From Aulostomus chinensis (lineage: Eukaryota > Chordata > Actinopteri > Syngnathiformes > Aulostomidae), in the NCBI GenBank assembly GCA_037954235.1, contig JBBMOA010000013.1:23183692-23247691 (forward strand): 64,000 nucleotides of DNA, written 5' to 3'. The position numbers were made by a program, and so were the translations under genes. A model generated the notes under the pieces. It saw only the letters and a program-made list of their open reading frames with translations, was not told the DNA's origin and made no database searches. This document shows, in pieces, positions 15,101-26,500 of this stretch (position 1 is its first letter; each line of letters starts with the position of its first letter).

Positions 15101-18100
15101 TTGAGGCTGGGTATCACTCAGATGTTCAATACCACTACCTTTACTCCGAATTTATACTTCATTTTGATAACAAACACAAGCTGTTTTCACAAAATGAACA
15201 CTACACGTTACGAGCTGAGCACCGGCCCCCAATTCAGTTTATAATGTGGTTTGTGGCTTATTTTAAGGACAAGAAACACATAAAAAATGAAGAGAAACTC
15301 ACGCTGAGCTGAAATGAACAAATACAGTGAACAGACATACACAGACTGCGTTTTTCTGACATTTACGGTCACCGACGCAGTAGTTCTTGAGCTGACCAAA
15401 CGTGCGTCTAGGCTGCAAACCAAGCACCTAATAAAGTAATAAGGTCAAGTAAGCCATTCCTTAAAAAAAACAAAAAAAACCCACTATCTCTGATACACAG
15501 CTTTATTTGCAGTACTCAGCACTGGAAGTTTGCTCCCCAGCCCTCGCCTCGCTGAAGTCACACTGGAGACGACTGCCCCATGAATCAACTCTTGCACTTA
15601 AGATCATTTAATTACTGGAACAACTTAATTTGCACCATCTTGCCTCACTAGATGCTGTTGTCTTAATCATACATACAAAGCAGTTGTGTAAGCCCTCAGG
15701 ATCAGAGCATCTGCCAGCCACTGGTAATGTAATTAGAAGCTTCACAATGACGCTGGTAATTGCAGCGCTGCTCTACTGGACTACATTACATTTTAGATGC
15801 AGGTGTTCCTCATGCCATACCAAACTGACTGTCCATATTTGGACTTAGATATAGTTGAAGTGTGGCCACATCGTCTCTGTTTCCACCACACTAAGATTGT
15901 GCACCCTCGTCTACTTGCTCTGTTGTAATTAGGTTATAATTGGTTTGTTATAATTACACATTGTTATCGCCGCTGCTAAAGGCAACTGTAAAAGGGAGGG
16001 TTTTATTTATAAAGCTGCTGCAGAAGATGATGTTGATGATGATGTATGGAGAAGATCAAGAAAGCATGCACGAAGATAAACACACCTACCTGTGTCTAAA
16101 GTCTTTATTTCTACACAGAGAACAGGAGAACAGAGGGAGAGAAGCAGAATTATGAAATCTTACAGGGATGTTTCATTTTCAATTTGAGGTTCTTTTTTTG
16201 TTAAACCAGACAATTTTCTTATTACAGGAAAGTACTCGCCAATTTTTGCAAAAAACCTTATCGCTCCCCACTGAAAGCACAGGGTGTAAATAGTCAGTGC
16301 AAACAGTGAATGGAAAGTTGATAAAAAAAGGGAAAAAAAACCTACAGCCCTATCTTTCTCACGCCGTCTACTGAGGAAAAATAAACAGATGAAGCTCAGC
16401 GAGTCAAAAAGTGCCCCCCTGAAGAATCAACACTGCCACTAGAGAAAGTCGCAGGCCGCGATGATCCGTCTGGCACAAAATGGAGTGGCAGTGTCGGAGA
16501 CACACAGAGAGGAAAATATGGACTCCCATCTCCATAAAGGTCCATCCTGCATTACCACTGCTTTTATCAATCTGGCCACTCACACTGAAGTATTGCTCCT
16601 GCTGCTTGGTATATTGCTCATTGCAGCCAAGGAGCCTTTACACTAACAGGAGGTTGAAGGAGGTGCCGTATGGAGGATTTGAACTGTTCTACATGGAGCA
16701 CGCACACAAAACAAACCACTTTGGTCTTAACATGTGTGACCAGCATCAACCAGAGCACACACAAATATTCTGCAAGCAAAAGAGATGCTGCTGTGTTATG
16801 TTTTGCAAAGTGATTTTCACTTTTTCAATTTGTGCTTCTTTAAATGTGGGCTGCAGTTGCAGTTCTTTCACCCAAAAGAAGTGGTTTCTCCTTGTAAACA
16901 GCTTAAGAGCTGCAGAGAGAAAAGATTATTTGGCAAAGGAAAGTCAAACAAATAAAAAAGACGCTTCCTCCAATTAACATGACACGTATTCCTCGCTGCA
17001 CTGTGGTGCTGCACAGGTGTATCAGAAGGAGAGGAGGACATGCCTTTCTTGAAATAACGTTTATTTGCCGTGGGGATTTAACTTCTGCGCGCGCTCAACA
17101 TCAACCTATACGTCACTAGTGTAGAAGATTTGAATAACAGGGTAGTGACCCGCGTCCTGGTGAGCCAACGTCTTTGTCTGATAAGGATAACGTCCCTAAA
17201 TAAATTCCTTCAACAGCTGCCACTTTGAAAGAAGCCAACTGGCCACATCCGAGTCACTCCTGAGATAAGCCAACTTGGCATGAGGGCGACTTCATCCCAA
17301 TTACATGCTGAAGACGGGATCTCTTTCATAATTATGGAGATGGATGGCGGTGACAGATCCCATATTTCGAGGACTGAGGGATCCGGAATATTTAACGTCC
17401 GATTTTTCCATCGCTGAACATTTTTGGAGATAAGTATTTTTGCACGCTTTTCTGGCTTCCATGTGGAACATTAGCTGGAGAAAGATATGTGAAATTGTAA
17501 CGCATATACATTTTTCATACTTAAGAACAAAACTACAAAAGCTGTCGATAGCCATGCTTGTAATGACATTTGCATTGGTTAGTTTATTGGTAACTTTTTC
17601 TCCAGATAACAAGTTAATCAACTCACAATGTGTATTTTCTTGAGAAGATGAGATTAATTAACCTGTTATCACAGGAAAATATCCCTTACAGTATCATGTG
17701 ACTGCACTAAGTGCCTTTTTTTCCTTCTTCTTCATTATTAACACATGAGGTAAACAGCCATTTATTCCTACCGGAGCTCCATGATACTTGTGACATTGCC
17801 CGATGGGTAGATGCGGCGGATGTAGTTGAAATCTCCAACAAAGAGACTTCCATCGATGCCCCACGCCAGGGCCACTGGCGCCAGCAGCTTGTTGCCTTGG
17901 GCCTGACCGTTACAGCTGGGACACGAGATGCTTCTACGGCGCCCGTTGCCCATGACGGTGGAAATCACAGGGGGCTGTAGAGAGATGAACTGGTTCTCCC
18001 CGCTGCCTTTGTAAAGGATGCCTGAGAAACATCAGATATCCACAGGTGTGAGCACAGTAAGGCTGTTAGTCACTGGTGGCACATCAACCAGGCAGGCTGC

Positions 18101-21100
18101 TGAGGCGCGTTTCTTTCAGCTTAAGTAGAAATACACACATGCAGTACTAGGACAACATTTTGTAAAATTCACTGATTTTCTTTCCTATTTAGAAACTTCC
18201 TGACTTAAAGCAACTGCATCGATCTTCTCATTTCACTATCAATAAGACAAAAATGAGGGGATTTTGTAAAACGTGGTAATACTGCTTCCAACTGACATGA
18301 GAAAGACTCCACTACCACCATTTAAGAGTCTATGATGTACTACAAGAAAAACACTAGCAACTGATTTACACACAGCTATTGGGAAAGTAATTTAGAAATT
18401 CTACTTACTACTCACAATGCTCAGAAATTCTATCATCTAAATGACATTTCACTGCTTGAAAACAGGAGAAAAACAAAAATTACTGAATTTATTTGCAATC
18501 GTACGACTTCGTCGTCGGTGAAATGACAGAAGTGTTGACCATTGAACACAATGGAAGGATTAAAAAGAACTCTTTAAACTCTGTTGAACTTCATTCTTTT
18601 CACCTTCAAAACTGTCCATCAGCATGTTGGTTGCACGTGTGAGGCTGCAACCTTCTTCTCTACGACGCAGCAAGGACATGAGTTTGCTGAAAGGTTGAGA
18701 AAATTCTGAAGTTCCAGCGACTTTTGTTTTTGTTGTTGCGATCAAGAGCCGGATAGCGATCTGATTTGAAAAGTGCATGGAAGTGAAGGCAGCATCAGTC
18801 CATCAATTAAAACCTAATAGCCGTAGTAGTAATAACGCCGCTTCACTGGGTTTCTGATTATTCGCCACACAGCTGAGGTTTAGTGTTCTCTTAGCTTGTC
18901 AGGGAGCTCGTTTCCTCATGTCACTTTAAAGTAGTAAACTATAAATATGCTGAATACCTTTCACAGAGGAAACATCAGATTTGGTGAGTCACTGCATATC
19001 CTAACAAGAGGAAGATGTCAGTGGATTTTTAGGGGACCGGACAGCAACATTTGCTTGACTGTGCACCAAATAAACAAATTCAAATAAGCGAAATGTAAAC
19101 TGAACAAAAATAGAAATGCATCACTTTGCTCACCTGCCAATCATCTTGATTTAACGAAAAAGATGTAAAAAAAAAAGTCTTACATGGACCCAAAAAGCTT
19201 TTTCATGAATTTGTTAAAATCTGAGTTAGTATTCTTTGCAGAGGAAATCCATCCAACTGATAAGTGAGGTAAAGGTGATGATTGCCCAGGTGGCCTGCAG
19301 TATGATGAGCAGTTTCATTATCCAATCAATGAATATTTACACATCCCCTTTAACAAAACCAAATAAAAGACACTCAAACAAGGGAAGGAAAATAAATTAG
19401 GTTATGACTCAAAATGAAAAAATAACAAAACCTTGATAGATCAAAATGACTGACGGTAAAATATCATTAACACAGAGGGAAAATAGAACAGTAAATTAAA
19501 AAGTAAAAAGAATATGCAATTAAACCATCTGATTAGAAAACTCTATTTTCTTTTTCTAGTTAAATATATCAATAATTTCAGGTCCTCTCCGATCCTCTGA
19601 GAGTCTGTTCTAGCGTCCTGGAGTTTAATGGCTAAATTACCAAATGTCATTTTAATTTGAAAACTAACACTTAATAACGTAAACAGACAACACATCTCCC
19701 ACGTCACTCGTTGTGAGGGAGCGTGTAACCGGCCTCGCAACCTGAGGCCGCGTGGAACTCGGAGGGATTTTTTTTTTTAACTCAAACTCGAAAAATAAAG
19801 TCTTTGTGGTGATGATCCTGTCAACATTTTCACAAAAAACAAAACAAAACCCCCACCAGATTCAGCTCATAAGCCACAGATTCACACTGAGGATTTATTC
19901 CTGCTGTTTTTCAAATCATCAAACTTCTAAGTGAAGACGTGCATGCTGGAAATCACCGTTTGACCCGCCTCTGTCCTCATTAGATCGACGACGCCACTGG
20001 ATGGCCATGTAATGTCGCTCTCCGTCAGCTTTACTCCGTAAGCCATCATAACCCTCTGACGTATATGCAAGCGAGCAGGCGACCGTGCTGCTTGTCCCTT
20101 CTGTGATTAGTTCATTACATTGATTTAATTGATTGAAGGGCAAAGTGAAATGAAGGCAGGGTCTGGCGACACTCCTGACAGGACAATCTGACCAATCCGT
20201 CTTTTGTATCCCAGAGAATTATACATGAGCTTCTAACAAAGACAAATAGGTCCGGGGGACGGCTTTATGCGTGACGCCATCAAACGTGCGACCTTGGGAC
20301 TTTAATTGAACTGTGATCCATGTGTCTGCTCACTGAATGAAACACATCGTAATGAAAGTCTCAGTGAGCTGATAGGTCGCCACCGGAAACATATGTCTGG
20401 AATTTTAATGTCTGTTTGTGTTATAGCTTCTTAATATTCTCAGGAAAGACAAAGAGGTTTTCAATAGCTGGGAGGCTAATGTGCTGTGTAGGACATGGAT
20501 CAGTCGCAGCCATGCGGCAGCCGAGCGGCTTGGATGACGTCCAGATAAAGAGAAATATTGCTGAGGTCATTTTGATAGGCTGCCATGGTCCTCTTTATTT
20601 ACATATCTATCACAGTTTACAGTTTACACAAGTCACACCATCAGCAATTAGACAGCGTAATGGAACCAACGAGATAATCCATCATCTTCTTCCCCTCCAT
20701 ACTGTACTCCTTCATTTACATACTCATGCTGCACACAACTTCTGTGATTCAACTTGCGGTTCCCTCAGCAATGCTCCACGGCCGTGACACATTCCTGTTC
20801 AGGCGGTTGCAGGGATCAAGCCTGTGACATCTCAGCTGGAGTGCTGCACTGACGAGAATTCTGAATATCTAGTGCTCCAGGCTAAAGAGAAGGACACCCA
20901 CAGTGTCCTTCTGACTAAAAATGTCTTTGGAGTCTCTAAACATTTCATTTGATGCACTTTTTATTCTACTCTGCTCCTTCTGAAGGAGAGTTTGGATGAA
21001 AAATATGAAAAAAAGGGAGTGAAACCACTTCGAACACAAAGAAGCTGCTGTTCTGTGAGAGCCAGGCAGGAAACACCTGCATCACAACAGTGTTGATAAA

Positions 21101-23483
21101 AGCTGGGTCGGGTCCAAACCGAAACGTGGAAATCAGGTTCGGGTTTGAGTCGGGCTCTTGACGCATCAGCTCGGCTAGCCTGGTACATTCCAGCGGGGTG
21201 GAAGTATTTTCACTCAAGCACTGCACACAAGTACACTTTTCAGGTATCTGTACTTCAGTATTTCAGTTTTTATACTAGTTACTCTACTATATTACAAAAG
21301 AAAATATTGTTCTTGTTGCTCCACTAAATTAACTGGAACTCAACAACTACTACAAACTCAGAGGAAAACCATTTTGCTGAGAAAAGGATAAGTCATTTTC
21401 AAATTTGCAGGCTGCCAACTTAGATAATCAGAGCGGCACAAACAGAATACAAACCACTGTAACACGACCTTTACAGATCATTGTTTGGTGGCTTGAAGGT
21501 CCCCAAGCACAGGGATAAACAAACGTCATGTGGAACGTATACTCTTACTTCTAAAGTAGAATTTTGAATGGACCTATTCATGTTTTACCAGAGAGCCTTT
21601 TTTATCTGGATATTTCTACTTTTTTACTTGAGTGAAAGAACTATGTACTCCTTTTACCAACTTTCTTTTAAAGTTGATTTAGTAAAAACAAAAGGAAAAA
21701 AAAAAGTACAAAAATAATATAAAAGGAACTCAAACTTGCTGGGCAACAAGTTATGTGGCAGAATTTTGTTATTTTATAATGAATGTGAGGCCATTTGAGA
21801 GAGTTCAACAGCAACTATGTGAAATTTTGGCAATGTAAAGAATACAGTGCGTCAAAAAAAAAAAATATAACTTTTCAACTGAAAACCCTGGGAGGAAATC
21901 AATGACACAGGAGGCTTTTGTAGATGTAAACGCAGTAAAATGTTGCACGATGTCGTGGGACTCAGTTAAAACAACAGGAAGGCAGGAATTAGTGTTGAGT
22001 GCTCACTTATTGTTTATAATTTTGTGCTTAGACATCAAGATTAGAACGGCTGTCAGTTTGAGGTCAGCCATTCCTCTGCTGGTTCAGGTCCGAGTAGAAC
22101 AATGCTGTCTAGAAGCAGGTGAAAGACAAGAACGACAGTTTCGCTTGGCGTAGAGGGGGTGAGACAAAAGTTGGATACAGCGACACGACACAATATTTCT
22201 CCTGTGATAAATTATTGACACACTGGTGCCAAATATTGATACTTTCCCTTTCCCTACTGCATTATGATGAGAATATTTTAGAAAGTTGTGTCTTGTCTTC
22301 CCTCTGATACGACGCACGGAGAGACCACGCCACATTACCGCTATTATTGGTAACTGTGAGGCAAACAAGACGGCCATTATCTATCACATATGGAGGAAAA
22401 CTGGGAGGGGAGTCATTACAGACACATTTCAGCACACAGCCTAAATTGCTTCATCCACACTTTGCCTCCCTTGAACTCAAAAAATTCCTTTCCTCGCCAT
22501 CTCCAAAAAAGGCCGGCGTTTCACTTACTCTGCATGTGTATTCACTCACTGATGACCATTTGTCCAACCGATTCTTTGATTCCAGTTGAATCATTACAGA
22601 ATGTATTCATTTGTTTGATAAAAGGCTCGTTTGAGTCATGGAGTGAAAAAAAAACGGTTCCATGCCGACATCACAGCGTCCGAGATGATTAATGGTACAA
22701 ATGGAAGGCAGAGCCCCCGTACCTGATAGAATAACTAAAGTGCCTTGAGCAATGTCACCTTGGTGACACAGAGAGAGTGCAGAGATTGGTAGCAGAGAAG
22801 CGGGAGTGTGTCTTAATTGCACCATGTCCTTCTTTGTTCTCCTTTGCGCTGTGTCATACCACCCAAGCTCTCGCTGATCCACTGTGATAGCAAGTAAAAG
22901 TGAGCAGAAAACCACTCGCTGCTTCAAATACAGTCGTAAATACACACCGAGTTGCTGAACTTTGAGTCCAATAGGAATCAGCTATCCTAGATAGAGACAG
23001 ATAGAGGGGACAGCATATCCACTTGCGATGAAGAAAGGAGCGGCAGGGGGACATGACTGAAGCACAGACACCAGCAATTTGCCTTATCTAGTTTGACAGG
23101 CTCTGGAGTGGAAGAAGAGAGAAGCATGCAGCTTTCGCCACAAACGATGGGAGGAGAGAAAAAAATCCCCAGATGTTTGAAGTGGTGCAAAAGTGAAGAA
23201 TGAGTCACAACAGACAGCAATAGCGCACTTCTGCAGCTCCACTCGCTAGCATGTTCGGTGAAGACATTAGTCAGGGTTTACAACATTAAGGAATCAATAC
23301 TGAAGCAGCAGTGAAGGCAAACAGTGATATTTGGATTCATCTTCATGCCGACAGAGAATATCGAACTGCATTCTTGGCCCAAAACCCACGTGGGCCATAA
23401 ATCTCAAATGTCAAAATGTGGCTGAATGCAGGATTGAATAATTCAGTTTGGATTGAGAAAATGCAGGGGAAACAACTATGAGA

Positions 23484-23549
<66 letters not shown>

Positions 23550-26500
23550 CTTCTGGGATAAATATTAATATGTGTGACGGCAAAGACAGATAGGATTACA
23601 GGGTGATGTTAACACATTGCATGTTAACACCAGAACCGTCAACATTCCAATCTCCCCCAAGAACCGCCGGGGTGGGGCGTTCTCACTGTTGCCGCTACCG
23701 TGTCAGTGATTAAAGATGTCATTTCTTCTTGCAGTTAAGATTTTCATTTTTCATTTATTCCTTCTGAATAATAAGTACGACTTGACAAAATAACTATTGA
23801 AAACTCAGTTTATGTCCTACAAGTATTTTATAATACTATAAGGGTCAAGGTAGCTCCATTAAGTATTAATTTTGATTAAATTTGTGATTGTAGGTTACAA
23901 ACAAACAACAACAAAATAACTAATTCATGTAAGTAGGTCCAATTGAATTATTGTAGAATAAGAAAATTAAAAACATGCAGCTTTTTTTTCATGAATTTGT
24001 CAAGTAACTGTAGGCCCCTTGATTCGCCCACATAAGGCTTTTGCTGGCAGTGGACCATCAGTGACCAAATGGTTGCAGACAGCACAGTGGGGGTGGGGGT
24101 GGGGGGGTAGCAGACTGAACAACCACAACGGAATCAAAGTGAATTCTGTCAGTAAGAAAATGATAATATAAAGTTTGTTTTGCTATCCCACACACCCCAT
24201 AATTCACTAAAAGACTGATAAACCTATTAAAAATGCCGGGGGGGGGGGTAAAAATGTCCTCTTCGTGGTTCCACTTTTACAGTCACTCACAAAAAATGTT
24301 TCGGAGTTGTGTAGCGCTCGATATCTTTGGGTGGAGCTGATAGGATTCGAGCATGAAACCCTTTAGAAAACTGATTAAGCTCCTGTCATTTAGGGCTAAA
24401 TGAGACAGAACAGCACAACTTTTTTCTTTAATTGTTTAAATTTAGCCACTCAGTGCAACTACCACTCATAGGACAAGTGTGATAAAGAGACTGCAGCATT
24501 CACTGCACAAGACAAACTAGACACCAAACTAGACGCCATCTGGTCATTTTATTTTCGTCATCCACATAGAAGTAGAAGCCTGCACACAGTGATTGCTCAT
24601 GCATGCACAGGAAGATCCAGTTTAATCTTAAATCCAGACATGCGCCAAAACTCCATTTAAATAAAGGATGCAGCACTTCATTAGCATATCACATGCGCTG
24701 CATCTATCTGTTGATCACAAACAACAACTGTGATGCTGCCCCACTGAAGGCTTTGGAGATGGCGGTGCTAGACACCGAGACAGGTAGGATTAACGCAGTG
24801 CACTGGCGGCACTCGAGCTAGAGGCAGATTTCAGTGCAACACTTCACAAACTTCCGAATGACTTGACAGATTGGGTGCGGAACCCCCCCCCCCTCCTCCC
24901 CCCACCCCCTAGGACTGTTTTTTGTTTTGTTTTGTTTTTTTGAAATCTTCAAGAAACAAACAAGACACTATAGCATCAAATTTGAACAATGTAAAGGAAG
25001 AGTCAGCTTCAGGAACCGGCTCTCTGACATGTCTTCTACAACCGTATCCGATAAAAGACAGTGTGTGCAATCTTTGAGTTGTGAGAGGACCGTTACACAT
25101 GCAGAATACATTGGTGATATTACTATGCAAATCCAGGGAGAACAGCATTGCCCCTGTCAAGTGTTGGTGTGCATGCAAGATGTCATCGCAAACAAGAAGT
25201 AGGCAGAATAGAGTTAAACAAACAACCCTCTTTAAACACACTGCTCTTATGGAAGCTAAAATATCGAGGATATATTCTCAGCTGTTTACCTAAAGTGGGG
25301 CTAACATGAAAACAGACTTACACTTCAGTGTCAGACGGTTGCAGAGAATGTATGCAACGCCACTGGACTTAAAGCAGAAGTGTACTCTGCATTTCAAGTA
25401 CACAAAAAAGGTGTCTTGAGCTCACGAGGACATGTTTTACCCCAGCATCATTTTTTTTGTGCCTCCACAGTGCAAAGAGAGCCAGTCACACACACTTAGC
25501 TTGAAGCTGAAGCCAAATCTCTCGACCAACAAAAACGGTCCATTTACAAACTCTCAAGCTCAGTTTCAAGTCTAATTAACATCTTTATTCAGTGGTATGC
25601 TCAGTAATTTACACTTTTATTTGGGATAAATACTGACTATAACTCTTCCGATTCAGTGCACCCTGAACCTTCAGAATACTGCAAACGTTATAGTTTAGTT
25701 TTAGCTCCAATCAAGCAGCTCCTCCATAAATGAATGGGCATAAAACTGGACAAAAAAAGAATTATAGCAGATGATACACTTGATAGTTTAAAAATGGAGG
25801 TTATTGGACTGCTTTGTTATTTGTATTGGTGGTCATGGGGCACCATTATATATATATACGTGACTGGCTCTCTCTCTACTTTGGAGTAACAAAGAAGTGA
25901 TGATTATTTTTTGCGAGCTCATGCCACATATTTGTAAATACTGGAAAGGCAAAATATACTTTGAGGGATATAAAAACTTTTCTAAGTATAACCCCTGTAG
26001 TGCTGCATAGGAAGTGTTACAATTTGATTTGAGGAAAAGCAGTCTTACTGAGTAGTGTGAGTGGAGTTAGAATGTATATATAGATATATTTATATATGGA
26101 GTCATTGAATGGTCTGCTAGATGAGCACTTAGCCATACAAACACTTGACGAAACAAGTGAACCTCATTAATTTTTAACTTCATCTTTAACCTCAGCGGAC
26201 CAACTGGTGGAGCAGAAATACTCCACAAGTATTCAGACGATGAGATGATACGAAATGCCGAACATGATAATAAATAATGGGTTATACACATAATTTAAGG
26301 GCCAATACTTGCCTGGGGTTTGACCATCAAGCATGAAAAGTGGGCATTACAGACTCTAGAATCTTCAAATAAAATGACAAATATATCTTTCTTCCTTCTT
26401 GTGAAGGACTCTTGGAAAGATAAAACAAGGTTAAAATGATGAAGTCCTTCAAAACACACCTCAGTACACAGTCGTGTTTATTTGAAACAACCAACATGTG

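Larger units (their letters stand above)
12962..16089 (-). other. Intron after the NHL microexon
   Basis: 3.1 kb, phase 2. Its sense-strand start (high coordinates) holds a TGCATG motif 20 nt from the microexon. It also holds a (CA)n at 13828-13848 and a C-rich tract at 14302-14333 that is G-rich in the transcript. A stretch near 15100-15160 (ggctgggtatcactcag) vaguely resembles a fish repeat but I could not support it. Confidence 0.85.

Noticed and set aside
15090..15160. Resemblance to a fish repeat with ggctgggtatc
   Set aside because: Only a short word matches and no ends were found.
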